The position numbers and the translations under genes were made by a program. Positions 15,707-25,604 of a DNA stretch of 64,000 nt are shown here, in pieces. Numbering within the stretch: position 1 is the stretch's first letter; each line of letters starts with the position of its first letter. The notes below the pieces were generated by a model. The model did no database searches, was not told the origin of the DNA, and saw nothing but the letters and a program-made list of their open reading frames with translations. This stretch comes from ZC4RG29 sp964521255. Its GTDB lineage: Bacteria > Bacteroidota > Bacteroidia > Cytophagales > Cyclobacteriaceae. The DNA lies in contig CAZFRM010000009.1 of the NCBI GenBank assembly GCA_964521255.1, positions 109,882 through 173,881 of the forward strand, in the 5' to 3' direction.

Positions 15707-18130
15707 ATGATTCGAAATTACCTTACCGTCGCCCTTCGGAATTTCTTAAGGAATAAGAACTACACACTCATTAATATTATGGGTTTGTCCATTGGTCTTA
15801 CTTCCTGCATTATCATCTATCTCCTTATAACCTATGATCTGAAGTTTGATAAATTTCATTCCAACTATGATCGCATTTATCGCGTAGTACGTGATGTAAC
15901 AAGTGCATCCGGTGTAAATAGCGAAGCGGTTACTCCCTATCCTTTTGCCGCGGCTTTTCGCCAGGATTTTTCTGATGTTCCTTTGATAACCCAATTTCAT
16001 TTTCAAAGCGAAGGATTCTTAAATGTCGGCACAGATAAGCAACGTATTGATGAAGTCATCTTTGCTGATTCGATGTTCTTTACCGTGTTTGACTTTGGCG
16101 TTGTTTCAGGGAATCCTTCAAAAGATCTTTCAGAACCCAACAAGGCCTTCCTAACGGAGTCGTTAGCGGCTAAATTCAGGTTAGATACAAACGATAAGAT
16201 CAAGCTGGATAATAAACTTGAATTGGAAGTTGTTGGGTTAGTGAAAGATCCTCCACCAAACTCACACATTCAATATACAATGATTGTATCCATGCCATCC
16301 TTTACGAGAGAATTTTTTGGATGGCCTGTTGATCGATGGGGATTAAACTCTGCTGGTTTCAGCTACGTTGCTTTGCCTGAGAATATCTCTACGGAGCAAG
16401 TCACTAACCGTTTTAAAGATTTTGTTAAAAAGTATTACAACGAAGAAGAGGCAAAACGGAATACCTATTTCCTTCAGCCCTTGCGTGAGATTCACTTTGA
16501 CACAAAGTATTCAGCTACCCCGGGTCGCGTATCGAATGTTGAATTTTCTGATTTATTTATCCTTGGAATTCTCGGCCTGTTTATCCTGATCATTGCGTGT
16601 ATCAATTTTATAAACCTTGCAACTGCGTTGGCGGTGAAGAAATCCAAAGAAATAGGTATTCGAAAAACATTGGGAGCAAAACGAATTCAGCTATCGGCTT
16701 ATTTTTTAAGCGAGACTTTTTTACTTACCCTTTTTGCCGTGCTTATTTCCCTCGGACTTGCCGAATGGGTATTACCCTGGCTGAGAGGGTTTGTAGAGAA
16801 AGACCTGCACATGAATTTGTTTTCAAATCCTTCTCTGATAAGTTTTCTTTTTCTCCTTGCCATAGCTGCCACCCTGTTTTCAGGTTTTTACCCTGCGGTA
16901 ATATTATCAGGATTTGACCCCGTAGCAGTTCTAAAAAATAAGATCACAGCAAAAGGAAGTTCAAGTTCATTTGTGAGAAGACTGTTAGTGATCTTTCAAT
17001 TCTTAATTGCACAGGTCATGATCATCGGAACACTGATAGTATCCGACCAGATGAATTATTTTAATTCCAAGCCGCTTGGCTTTAATCATGATGCTGTCGT
17101 AAATATTTCATTACCAAAAAATGATCAAAACATTCTCGATAATTTAAGATCACGACTTGAGTCCAACCCGAAAATAAAACACATTTCATTTGCAGTTGGA
17201 GCGCCAACTTCGGATAGTAACATTGGAACAGGATATAATCTTGCAGACAAAGGACTAGCGGAAGAAAACTTTGGCGTTGGCATTAAAACCGTTGATTATT
17301 ATTACAAAGATACGTATGGCTTAAAGCTTAACGCCGGCAGATGGTTTTATGAAAGTGAAGCGAAAAGAGCAGCCGACACCACTATTAATAACCATGAACG
17401 TTATACTTTCGTGTTGAATGAAGCGGCAGTCCGCAAGCTGGGCTTTAATGATGTAGAGGAAATTATTGATAAGCGTATCTCTATCGGACTGGATGATATT
17501 TCTGGTCCGGTCATTGGCGTAACAGAAGATTTTCACACGTCGTCACTGCGTAATGGAATTGACCCGGTAGTGATGATGATTTTCCCGTCGCTTTATTTTG
17601 ATGTTGGCGCCTCCATCAGTTCTGATGACATGCCTGCTACCATTGACTTCATCAAAAAAACATGGAGTGATATTTTTCCTGAATACTATTTTGAATATGA
17701 ATTCCTCGATCAGCATTTAGCTGAACTCTACCGGCAAGAACAACGGCAACTGGTGTTGTTCAGAATATTTGCCGGTATCTCTATTTTCATTGGTTGTCTT
17801 GGGTTGTTAGGTCTTGTTTCGTTCATGGCCAATCAGAGATTAAAGGAAATCGGTGTTCGCAAAGTGTTTGGCGCCACAGTGCCAGGCATATTACTCTCTT
17901 TTGTAAAAGAGTTTGTTCGTCTTGTAATAACAGCATTTCTTTTAGCTGCACCGCTCTCCTGGTATGTGATGAATAAGTGGCTGGAGAATTTTCAATATCA
18001 TATTGACATTCACTGGTCCGTCTTCGCTATCGGCTTAGGTGTTACAATCATTATTGCACTGATCACAGTCAGTTATCGATCCGTACGTGCTGGTCTTGCT
18101 AATCCTGTTGATTCATTAAGAGCAGAATAA
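15707..18130 (+). CDS. ABC transporter permease, MacB/FtsX type, paralogue 1
   Basis: An 807-residue inner-membrane protein with two MacB_PCD-FtsX halves. It opens with the family's typical MIRNYLTVALRNFLRNK and a first membrane helix (LINIMGLSIGLTSCIIIYLL), then a periplasmic core domain to about residue 280, three helices of the first FtsX domain (IGIRKTLGAKRIQL), a second periplasmic domain, and a final FtsX domain (LKEIGVRKVFGATVPGIL). These proteins work with a MacB-like ATPase in mechanotransmission or efflux of peptides; no ATPase gene is in the window. It is 27% or so longer than simple MacB because of the duplicated plan. Paralogue 2 follows 128 bases downstream. Confidence 0.92.
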   Translation: MIRNYLTVALRNFLRNKNYTLINIMGLSIGLTSCIIIYLLITYDLKFDKFHSNYDRIYRVVRDVTSASGVNSEAVTPYPFAAAFRQDFSDVPLITQFHFQSEGFLNVGTDKQRIDEVIFADSMFFTVFDFGVVSGNPSKDLSEPNKAFLTESLAAKFRLDTNDKIKLDNKLELEVVGLVKDPPPNSHIQYTMIVSMPSFTREFFGWPVDRWGLNSAGFSYVALPENISTEQVTNRFKDFVKKYYNEEEAKRNTYFLQPLREIHFDTKYSATPGRVSNVEFSDLFILGILGLFILIIACINFINLATALAVKKSKEIGIRKTLGAKRIQLSAYFLSETFLLTLFAVLISLGLAEWVLPWLRGFVEKDLHMNLFSNPSLISFLFLLAIAATLFSGFYPAVILSGFDPVAVLKNKITAKGSSSSFVRRLLVIFQFLIAQVMIIGTLIVSDQMNYFNSKPLGFNHDAVVNISLPKNDQNILDNLRSRLESNPKIKHISFAVGAPTSDSNIGTGYNLADKGLAEENFGVGIKTVDYYYKDTYGLKLNAGRWFYESEAKRAADTTINNHERYTFVLNEAAVRKLGFNDVEEIIDKRISIGLDDISGPVIGVTEDFHTSSLRNGIDPVVMMIFPSLYFDVGASISSDDMPATIDFIKKTWSDIFPEYYFEYEFLDQHLAELYRQEQRQLVLFRIFAGISIFIGCLGLLGLVSFMANQRLKEIGVRKVFGATVPGILLSFVKEFVRLVITAFLLAAPLSWYVMNKWLENFQYHIDIHWSVFAIGLGVTIIIALITVSYRSVRAGLANPVDSLRAE

Positions 18131-18258
18131 TCGATATGGTACGCAACTATTCAAAAGAAATAAATACAACAGTATGATCCGGGAAACCGCTTTGTCGGCC
18201 ACCGCCAATCGTATTGATGGGCGGATCAGTTAAACAGAGACAAAAACTAAACAACATC

Positions 18259-20700
18259 ATGTTTAAAAGCTTTTTCACCATCACAATCAGAAATTTACTT
18301 CGTGACCGTTACTTCGCGCTGATCAATGTTTTTGGTTTGGCGATCGGCCTGGCTTCGTGCCTCCTGATATTTTCTTATGTGAAAGATCAGTTGAGTTATG
18401 ATAGGGATCATCCCGATGTGGATCGGTTGTATCGCGTCAACCAGACGAATATCTGGAATCCGAAAGGAGGAGTGATGAGTTCCACCGGTTTGCCGTTAGC
18501 ACAGACTTTGGCCAATGATTACCCGGAAGTAGAAGATGCTACGAGGATCAACACACCGTTCGGTCAGATCGTACGCTACGATGACGGTAAGGAGATCAAG
18601 GCGTTTTATGAGGAAAGCATTCTTGCTGCTGACTCAAACTTTTTTTCGTTTTTTAATTTTCGGCTCCGCGAAGGTGATCCTGCAACTGCATTGAAAGGAG
18701 TAAATAAAGTGGTGATATCGTCAGAAACTGCGAAGAAATTTTTTGGCGATCAATCTGCTATCGGTAAGACGCTTATAATTGGAGACAACCGCATACCTGT
18801 TGAAGTAACCGGTGTAACGGAAGTACAACCGGAGAATAGTCATTTTCATTTTGATTACCTGTTGTCCATGTACACCAATACGTATATCAAGGAATTTGAA
18901 TGGAGCTGGATCTGGACACAGGTGGTTACCTACATCAAGCTGAAACCCGGGCATGATCCAAAACCATTGGAAGAGAAATTCAAAGCGCTGGCATCACGTC
19001 ATGTGGCGCCAACTTTTGCCCGGTTTGGAATAAACTATGATGACTTTATCAAAGAGAAACATGGCTGGAATTTCTACCTGCAGCCCGTACGGGAGATTCA
19101 TTTATACTCGCAAGAGATAGGAAACCGTTTGGGCTCCATTGGTGATATAAACTATGTCTATATTTTTACGGCTGTCGGGTTGTTCGTCATGTTGCTGGCG
19201 ATCATCAATTTTATCAACCTTACCACGGCCCGTGCTGCGAATCGTGCCAAGGAAGTGGGTGTTAAGAAAGTTCTTGGTGCGCGTCGCCAGTCGATGGTGT
19301 TACAATTTCAATTTGAAAGTGTCATGCTCGCGTTTTGTGCCATGATACTTGGCCTTGGTTTGCTGGAACTTCTCCGCATCGGAATAAGTGTCACCCTAGG
19401 TGTGCAGATACCTTTTCTGTCGATTTGGCAAAATGATATTTTCTGGTTGCTTCCGCTAATGACTTTGGTGGTGGGAATTCTTGCCGGCGCATATCCGTCT
19501 TTTTATCTCACTGCCCTTCAGCCGGCTTCGGTACTTAAAGGAAAAGTATTCAAAGGATTTAAACGATCAGGGCTGCGTAATTCATTAACGGTGGTGCAAT
19601 TTGTCATATCCATCGGCTTCATAGCGTCTACCATAATTGTTTATCAGCAACTCGAATTCTTTAAGAACAGCGATCCTGGTTTTGATAGGGAAAATGTATT
19701 GGTGATCAATCATGCAGAGAAGCTGGGGAATCACATAGAGTCTTTCCGCAACCAGGTGGCCAATGTTCAGGGAGTAAAGGTAGCTTCTGTTGCTATGAGT
19801 GTTCCGGGACGGGGAGCCTACGAGAATGTTTTTACACGGGAGGGAAGCGATGAGAAGCTTCCTGTGGGAATGCTGCAAATGGATGAGCATTTCACGGATG
19901 CCCTGGGTATGAGCTTTGTTGCCGGAGAGGATTTTGAAAAAGATGTTGCCTCCGACCTGGGTAAAGTGCTCATTAACGAAACGGCTGCGCAGTTGTTTGG
20001 ATGGACACCCGAGGAAGCCATTGGCAGGAAGATCATTGAGATGGATGATGAAATGGAGTCAAAAGAGGTGAAAGGTGTTATCCGGGATTTTTATGTTCAA
20101 TCGTTGAAAACTGATATAGCCCCCGTGATCTTTTATCACACCAATTTTCCCACATGGAACAACAACCGTATTCTCGTGGTGAAAGTATCAACAGCAAAGG
20201 GTAATGAACTTTTGGAGGAATTAAAATCAAAGTGGTCTTCCCTTGTCCATGATGCGCCCTTCGAATATTCGTTTCTTGAAGAAGAGTGGATCAACAAGTA
20301 TAAGGAAGAGGAACGGCTCGGTGGCCTGTTCACGCTCTTCACATGCCTGTCAATTTTAATTGCCATGATTGGAATGATAGGACTCGTGACCTATTCGGCT
20401 GAACAGCGGAAAAAGGAAATCGGTGTTCGCAAAGTACTGGGCGCTACGGTAGGGCAGATGGTTTTATTACTGAATGGTAACTTTACTAAATTGATTATTA
20501 TTTCTCTTGTATTGGCCATTCCGGTTTCCTGGTATGCGATGTTCAAGTGGCTGGAGCAGTTTCCTTACAAGATTACCATTAATGCGTGGGTTTATATAGC
20601 TGCCGGAATTGTAATCCTGTTGATTACCTGGATAACGGTAAGTTATCAATCCATCAGGGCAGCATTAACAAATCCGTCGGATGTTTTGAAGGAAGAATAA
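18259..20700 (+). CDS. ABC transporter permease, MacB/FtsX type, paralogue 2
   Basis: An 813-residue relative of the preceding protein with the same two-fold MacB_PCD-FtsX layout. The start at 18259 gives MFKSFFTITIRNLLRDRYF, the normal N-terminus; the frame from 18214 adds 15 unlikely residues. Conserved FtsX segments are EVGVKKVLGARRQSM near residue 350 and KKEIGVRKVLGATVGQM near 730. It ends TNPSDVLKEE, a typical tail in this family. Tandem permease pairs of this kind are common in Bacteroidota and are thought to form heteromeric or alternative complexes. The upstream gap also contains ATATGGTAC, as does the region before paralogue 1, but without a proper -12 element. Confidence 0.92.
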   Translation: MFKSFFTITIRNLLRDRYFALINVFGLAIGLASCLLIFSYVKDQLSYDRDHPDVDRLYRVNQTNIWNPKGGVMSSTGLPLAQTLANDYPEVEDATRINTPFGQIVRYDDGKEIKAFYEESILAADSNFFSFFNFRLREGDPATALKGVNKVVISSETAKKFFGDQSAIGKTLIIGDNRIPVEVTGVTEVQPENSHFHFDYLLSMYTNTYIKEFEWSWIWTQVVTYIKLKPGHDPKPLEEKFKALASRHVAPTFARFGINYDDFIKEKHGWNFYLQPVREIHLYSQEIGNRLGSIGDINYVYIFTAVGLFVMLLAIINFINLTTARAANRAKEVGVKKVLGARRQSMVLQFQFESVMLAFCAMILGLGLLELLRIGISVTLGVQIPFLSIWQNDIFWLLPLMTLVVGILAGAYPSFYLTALQPASVLKGKVFKGFKRSGLRNSLTVVQFVISIGFIASTIIVYQQLEFFKNSDPGFDRENVLVINHAEKLGNHIESFRNQVANVQGVKVASVAMSVPGRGAYENVFTREGSDEKLPVGMLQMDEHFTDALGMSFVAGEDFEKDVASDLGKVLINETAAQLFGWTPEEAIGRKIIEMDDEMESKEVKGVIRDFYVQSLKTDIAPVIFYHTNFPTWNNNRILVVKVSTAKGNELLEELKSKWSSLVHDAPFEYSFLEEEWINKYKEEERLGGLFTLFTCLSILIAMIGMIGLVTYSAEQRKKEIGVRKVLGATVGQMVLLLNGNFTKLIIISLVLAIPVSWYAMFKWLEQFPYKITINAWVYIAAGIVILLITWITVSYQSIRAALTNPSDVLKEE

Positions 20701-20710
20701 TCGAATTTTT

Positions 20711-20793
20711 TTTCACGCTAAGCGCGAAAGCAGTACTGACCTTATTTCTTCTTTGCGTTCATTGCGCATTAACTTTGCGTTCTTTGCGTGAAA
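20711..20793. repeat. Palindromic intergenic repeat, TTTCACGC/GCGTGAAA type
   Basis: Outer arms TTTCACGC (20711-20718) and GCGTGAAA (20786-20793) enclose GCGCGAAAG, CTTTGCGTTC and GCGCATTAACTTTGCG words. A related but shorter block lies at 48570-48610. Confidence 0.6.
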
Positions 20794-20906
20794 CAAAATA
20801 AACCACAAACTTATAGAGATGTTGGCTCCTGAAATTCGTTAGAGTCTTTCATTGCATAAGAACACAATAAATTTTATTTTGTGTTTCGCTTTTGATCCTT
20901 AACGTT

Positions 20907-21524
20907 ATGTACACCATTTTTGATGAGAAAGAAGAGAAATACATTCAAGTAGAGGAGCCGGACCCTTCGCTTTCCTATACATACGCAGATTATTTACGTT
21001 GGAAATTTGAAGAGCGGTTGGAGCTGTTCAGGGGAAAGATTTTTCAGATGTCTGGACCAAACACCAGGCATCAGGTTGTAAGTGGCAGACTTTTCGCCTG
21101 GCTGCATTATCATCTTGAAAAACAAAAGTGCCAGGTATTTTCAGCGCCGTTCGATGTGCGGCTGCCTGCTAAAAATCGCCTTCGTGATGATGAGATCACT
21201 ACGGTGGTTCAACCCGATATCATCGTGGTATGTGATGAAGCCAAGCTGGATGACCGCGGATGTTGTGGCGCACCTGATCTTGTAGTAGAGATACTCTCGC
21301 CGGGAAACTCGAAGAAAGAGGTAAGGCTTAAGTATGAGCTTTACGAAGAAGCGGGTGTACGTGAATACTGGATTATAAATCCATCCGAAGAAAATGTTGT
21401 GGTGCATGTGCTCAACGCATCAGGAAAGTTTGAAGGCCTGAAAATGTATGCAGGAGGTGACATCATTCAAAGTATTACTGTTACAGGCTTTTCCCTGGAT
21501 GTGGACAGGCTGTTTGAAAAGTAA
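20907..21524 (+). CDS. Uma2 family (DUF820) restriction-endonuclease-fold protein
   Basis: A 205-residue protein of the PD-(D/E)xK superfamily. Family marks are a TYADYLRWKFEERLELFRGKI opening, GPNTRHQVVSGRLF, the metal-binding QPDIIVVCD segment, GAPDLVVEILSPG with the catalytic Glu, and the KYELYEEAGVREYWIINP block. The ATG at 20907 is preferred to the TTG at 20892. Uma2 proteins are abundant in cyanobacteria and scattered in Bacteroidota; their role is unknown, with nuclease activity presumed from the fold. It stands alone, convergent with fadD, only nine bases from that gene's stop codon. Confidence 0.9.
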   Translation: MYTIFDEKEEKYIQVEEPDPSLSYTYADYLRWKFEERLELFRGKIFQMSGPNTRHQVVSGRLFAWLHYHLEKQKCQVFSAPFDVRLPAKNRLRDDEITTVVQPDIIVVCDEAKLDDRGCCGAPDLVVEILSPGNSKKEVRLKYELYEEAGVREYWIINPSEENVVVHVLNASGKFEGLKMYAGGDIIQSITVTGFSLDVDRLFEK

Positions 21525-21533
21525 TCATGTAAT

Positions 21534-23210
21534 TCAAGGCATAGCCGGTTCCTCCCTTAACGATCTCCTCAATATCTTCCCAACATTCGTCTTTGGTAAT
21601 TCGGTTTTAAATTCAACATACTTGGGTTGTTTGTATTGGGTGAGATTATCTTTACAGAACGCCTGAAGTTCATCTTCCGTTAAGGAGGGATCTTTTTTAA
21701 CTACATAGACTTTTACCACTTCACCACAACGATCATCCTTTACACCAATGGCGGCAACTTCCAATACTTTGGGATGGGAAGCAATAACACCTTCCACTTC
21801 ATTGGGGAAAACTTTAAAACCGGAGACAATGATCATGTCTTTTTTGCGATCGACGATTTTAATATACCCATCATCATCCATCACAGCAATGTCGCCTGTC
21901 TTAAACCAACCCCCTACATGAAAAACTTTTGAATTATCTTTTTGCCAGTAGCCGCTGAAGACCTGGGGTCCCCTGGCACAAAGTTCACCGGGTGTTCCAT
22001 GGGACAATTCATTTCCGTCATCGTCCATGATTTGTACCTCTGTTCCGGGAATGGGTACGCCAATGTAGCCCATGCGTTCCTTTCCTGAAATTTGAAAGGT
22101 AAGTACCGGTGATGTCTCACTTAATCCATAACCTTCTGCTATTGTTGTTCCTGTTTTTTCTTTCCACCTTTTGAAGACAGCTTCCTGCAAGGCCATTCCG
22201 CCGGCGGTAAAGCCCTTTACGGCTGATAAATTTATTTCGTGAAAAGAGGGATGATTTAGCAGCGCATTAAAAAGTGTGTTGACGCCTATCATGGTATGAA
22301 AAGGTTTTTTCAGTTCAGTGATAAACGCTTTAAGGTCTTTCGGATTGGTGATCAGCCGGCAGGTCATACCCTGATTTAAATAGATGAAGGTTGCTGTCAG
22401 CGCATAAATATGATATAACGGTAAAGGAATAATAGCAACATCGCCTTCCTTCATCTTGCCATTTGAAGAGTTTTCAAGCAGCGGTTTTGTCTGGAATATA
22501 TTTGACATTACATTCTCATGCGATAACTGGGCTCCCTTGGATACTCCAGTAGTACCACCGGTATATTGGAGAAAAGCCAGGTCCTTTCGCTGGGTTTTCG
22601 GTCTTACAAAAGCCGTCTGCTTTCCTTTTGCAAGAGCGTTGGAAAAAGTTATCGCTCCAGGTAACGAGTAGGGTGGAACAAGTTTTTTTACACTTCTCAC
22701 AATAAAATTGACAAGCATTTTTTTAAAGCCACCTAACATGTCCCCAAGTTCAGTAACGATTACCGTTTTGATAGAAGTTTTATCAATGATCTTTTCAAGG
22801 TTGTGCGCAAAGTTGGCGAGAATCAGAATGGCTACGGCGCCGCTGTCCTTAAATTGGTATTCCATTTCCCGCGCGGTATACAGTGGATTTGTGTTTACGA
22901 GTATTAATCCGGCTTTCAACGCACCAATCATCGCCACCGGAAATTGGAGTGTATTGGGAAGTTGAATGGCAAGGCGATCACCAGGCTTAAGATGACATTC
23001 ATTTTGAAGAAATGCAGCAAAGCAATTTGATAAGGTATCCAGTTCGAGATACGATATTTTCTTTCCCATATTTTCAACAGCGGTAAGATGAGTAAACTGC
23101 TTTACATTCTCATCCCATAGTTCCGTGATGGAATTTTGATCAAAGGCAGGCATTTCTGCAGGCATGTAGTCTGGATAATGCCGTAGCCACGGTCTGGATG
23201 TAGTTGTCAT
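21534..23210 (-). CDS. fadD: Long-chain fatty acid-CoA ligase
   Basis: A 558-residue acyl-CoA synthetase that activates fatty acids with ATP and CoA at the inner membrane. The AMP-binding P-loop is YTGGTTGVSKGAQLSH near residue 210; other family motifs are AEGYGLSETSPVL near 340, GWFKTGDI near 430, and DRKKDMIIVSGFKVFPNEVE followed by the catalytic lysine in KTNVGKILRRSLR near the end. The length and N-terminal WLRHYPDYMPAE-type opening match FadD of proteobacterial type. It is monocistronic, convergent with the Uma2 gene. Nothing unusual is seen. Confidence 0.93.
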   Translation of the reverse strand: MTTTSRPWLRHYPDYMPAEMPAFDQNSITELWDENVKQFTHLTAVENMGKKISYLELDTLSNCFAAFLQNECHLKPGDRLAIQLPNTLQFPVAMIGALKAGLILVNTNPLYTAREMEYQFKDSGAVAILILANFAHNLEKIIDKTSIKTVIVTELGDMLGGFKKMLVNFIVRSVKKLVPPYSLPGAITFSNALAKGKQTAFVRPKTQRKDLAFLQYTGGTTGVSKGAQLSHENVMSNIFQTKPLLENSSNGKMKEGDVAIIPLPLYHIYALTATFIYLNQGMTCRLITNPKDLKAFITELKKPFHTMIGVNTLFNALLNHPSFHEINLSAVKGFTAGGMALQEAVFKRWKEKTGTTIAEGYGLSETSPVLTFQISGKERMGYIGVPIPGTEVQIMDDDGNELSHGTPGELCARGPQVFSGYWQKDNSKVFHVGGWFKTGDIAVMDDDGYIKIVDRKKDMIIVSGFKVFPNEVEGVIASHPKVLEVAAIGVKDDRCGEVVKVYVVKKDPSLTEDELQAFCKDNLTQYKQPKYVEFKTELPKTNVGKILRRSLREEPAMP

Positions 23211-23366
23211 AGGTTAGGTTAAAATCTAATGTAATAAAATTATCTCATCCGATTTCGAATAGGTAAAGTAGATTTCGATCCCCAGGTCGTTCTTTTTGAA
23301 GAGTGGCTCAGATCGTTCATTTTGCTTTCCCTGTATCTCATTTTATCGTTACATTTATAAGTTAAT

Positions 23367-23390
23367 CATTTTGTTAGCACCAATGCCGTT
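23367..23390. repeat. 5' arm of cassette-like unit A
   Basis: CATTTTGTTAGCACCAATGCCGTT. Its reverse complement is nearly repeated just after the gene at 23843-23865 (AACGGCACTGGCGCTAATAAATG), about 20 of 23 positions matching with one gap. The AATGCCG core recurs before the small genes at 37446, 38175 and, less well, 38905. Confidence 0.6.
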
Positions 23391-23406
23391 GGACAAAGTT
23401 GACAAC

Positions 23407-23844
23407 ATGAAAGAAGGAGAAATTGTAACCAGTGACCAAATGAGAAACGAGTGGACCAATGTTCTTTCGACATATGACTTGTTTGTCAACGGCGGACACA
23501 AACTTAGGCCGATAAGGTTTATAATAAGATATGTAATTGAAAAAGGTTACGACAAGGTCTTGTTTCCTGGGACATCCATGTACTCGTTACTCATTTATCT
23601 TCCTTTGGACAACAGAGTGAATTACAATAAGACTTTGAGAATTGAGTTTGATCATTTGACTGAAAATTTGAGATTCAGATTCAGCGACTGGACTGGAATT
23701 GATCGACAGAATTCAAACTTCAAAAAGCAAATCAAATGGGAAGAAACGTGTCAGTCGACAGAAGGAACTGCTCTTCTAGAAAGTTTTCTGGCTGACAACG
23801 AGGACTTCAAGAAAGCAATAAAAGACGAAACCAAAGTGGAGTAA
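23407..23844 (+). CDS. Small protein of unknown function (cassette-like unit A)
   Basis: A 145-residue soluble protein that I do not recognise. Possible starts are ATG 23407 and ATG 23383; the latter lies inside the 5' inverted arm, so 23407 is preferred. It has no signal peptide or metal motif; aromatic and charged residues are spread evenly (LFVNGGHKLRPIRFIIRY, then RIEFDHLTENLRFRFSDW). The coding region is bracketed by inverted arms (23367-23390 and 23843-23865), and the stop codon lies inside the 3' arm. It has lower GC than its neighbours. The arrangement resembles a mobile gene cassette. No function can be proposed. Confidence 0.7.
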   Translation: MKEGEIVTSDQMRNEWTNVLSTYDLFVNGGHKLRPIRFIIRYVIEKGYDKVLFPGTSMYSLLIYLPLDNRVNYNKTLRIEFDHLTENLRFRFSDWTGIDRQNSNFKKQIKWEETCQSTEGTALLESFLADNEDFKKAIKDETKVE

Positions 23845-23968
23845 CGGCACTGGCGCTAATAAATGTATAATCCATTGCGGGTTATAGTTTAAGGTGTAAG
23901 TTTTATCAACTTAATATTTTGTAACGAGGAACAATTTTGCAATCTTAAACCCGCAACGGCTTATACAT
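23843..23968. repeat. 3' arm and long stem of cassette-like unit A
   Basis: After the arm AACGGCACTGGCGCTAATAAATG comes a large inverted repeat: ATGTATAATCCATTGCGGGTT (arms 23863-23883) against 23948-23968, with 19 of 21 positions paired and a 64-base spacer. A similar string TATAAGTCATTGCTGGGTT follows the small gene at 38175. The layout recalls integron attC sites, but the canonical GTTRRRY core is not seen. Confidence 0.6.
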
Positions 23969-23975
23969 AAACGAT

Positions 23976-25604
23976 ATGCGGGGACTTTTATCAGTACTGA
24001 TTCTTTTACTAACGGCTTCATTTTATTCGAACGGGCAAACCTTTACTTCTTCCAATCTGCCTGTTGTGGTGATTGATACGGATGGTCAGTCCATCCCTGA
24101 TGATCCTAAAATCATGGGCACTATGGGAATTATTGAAAATGGAGTTGGTGTGCGAAATAATGTCACCGATCCTTTCAATAATTATGATGGTAAAATTGGA
24201 ATAGAAATACGAGGCTCATCTTCACAGATGTTTCCAAAAAAACAATATGGTGTGGAATTATGGGATGATGAAGGAGAAGGTATTGATGCTTCCCTGCTGG
24301 GATTACCAGAGGAAGAAGATTGGGTATTGTTTGCACCTTACAATGATAAAAGTCTGATGCGTGATGTACTCGCCTACAAACTTGGGAGAGATATGGGACG
24401 ATATGCACCGCGAACAAAGTATTGTGAAGTAGTACTGAATGGTCAGTATAACGGCTTGTATGTATTGATTGAAAAAATTAAACGCGACAAATATCGTGTT
24501 GACATAAATAAGCTCGATCCCGATGAGATCAGCGGGAACGAGCTTACCGGCGGTTATATTCTCAAGCTCGATAAAACTACCGGTGATGGCGGTGAAGGCT
24601 GGCAATCAACTTATCCACCTCATCCCAATCAAAACGGACAGAAGATATATTTTCAGTATGAATCACCAGAGTATCCAGACCTTGCCCCTGAACAAAGGCA
24701 ATACATTCGGCAATTCATAACATCATTTGAGAATGCATTAGCGGGAGAAAATTTTGCCGATCCGGTTAATGGGTATGCGAAGTATATTGATGTAGCTTCT
24801 TTTATAGATTATTTTATTATTAACGAAGTCACTAAAAATGTTGATGCGTACCGCCTCAGTACATTCTTTTATAAACAACGAGATTCCGATGGTGGAAAAC
24901 TTGTGATGGGTCCTATCTGGGATTATAATCTTGGATTTGGCAATGTTGATTATTGTACGCAAGGCAATCCTGAAGGATTTGTAAAATCATTCAACACTGT
25001 TTGCCCGCAAGACAGTTGGCTTGTTCCTTTTTGGTGGGACAGGTTATTTAGAGACAGAGCATTCCGCCAACAGGTAGCGGATCGTTGGACTGAACTGAGA
25101 GCAGGAACTTTTGCTACGTCAAAAATCCTTTCCTATGTAGACTCTGTATCAACCGTGCTAAATGAATCACAGCAAAGAAATTTTCAACGATGGCCAGTAC
25201 TGGGTACGTATGTCTGGCCCAATTATTATGTAGGGAGTACGTATGAACAGGAAGTAGACTGGTTGAAAAACTGGATCGAACAACGTATGGACTGGCTTGA
25301 TGTTGCTATGCAGGATATTGTAACAGGGGAAAGCGATGAGGTATTAAATCACAACCTGAAAGTATTTCCAAATCCATTTGACCAGGATTTGATCTTTGAA
25401 TATAATCTTACAAAGTCCCGTTATGTTACTATTGAATTGTTTGATCTTATGGGTAAAAGGGTAGCTTCATTCGATGAAGGAAATCAACTACCTGGAAAGC
25501 ATACGATCACTGCCAATCTTCCCGGTATATCAGGCGGAATTTATTTTTATAAATATCGTTTTGGTAATGGCACTGCCGTAACCGGAAAGGTCATTAAAAA
25601 ATAA
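23976..25604 (+). CDS. CotH kinase family protein with type IX secretion tail
   Basis: A 542-residue secreted protein: signal peptide (ending SNGQ), a CotH domain over about residues 60-420, and a C-terminal type IX secretion sorting domain (NLKVFPNPFDQDLIFEYNLT to the final KVIKK). CotH marks are WVLFAPYNDKSLMRDVLAYKLG, GQYNGLYVLIEKIKRDK, GGYILKLDKTTGD and GPIWDYNLGFGN, where the last Asp residues are expected to bind metal and ATP. CotH enzymes are atypical protein kinases known from spore coats; in Bacteroidota they are cell-surface or secreted with unknown substrates. It begins eight bases after the long stem of unit A and has no clear operon partners. Confidence 0.92.
   Translation: MRGLLSVLILLLTASFYSNGQTFTSSNLPVVVIDTDGQSIPDDPKIMGTMGIIENGVGVRNNVTDPFNNYDGKIGIEIRGSSSQMFPKKQYGVELWDDEGEGIDASLLGLPEEEDWVLFAPYNDKSLMRDVLAYKLGRDMGRYAPRTKYCEVVLNGQYNGLYVLIEKIKRDKYRVDINKLDPDEISGNELTGGYILKLDKTTGDGGEGWQSTYPPHPNQNGQKIYFQYESPEYPDLAPEQRQYIRQFITSFENALAGENFADPVNGYAKYIDVASFIDYFIINEVTKNVDAYRLSTFFYKQRDSDGGKLVMGPIWDYNLGFGNVDYCTQGNPEGFVKSFNTVCPQDSWLVPFWWDRLFRDRAFRQQVADRWTELRAGTFATSKILSYVDSVSTVLNESQQRNFQRWPVLGTYVWPNYYVGSTYEQEVDWLKNWIEQRMDWLDVAMQDIVTGESDEVLNHNLKVFPNPFDQDLIFEYNLTKSRYVTIELFDLMGKRVASFDEGNQLPGKHTITANLPGISGGIYFYKYRFGNGTAVTGKVIKK

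Noticed and set aside
23843..23968. True integron attC site
   Set aside because: The RYYYAAC/GTTRRRY core is absent and no integrase is in the window, so only an attC-like logic is claimed.
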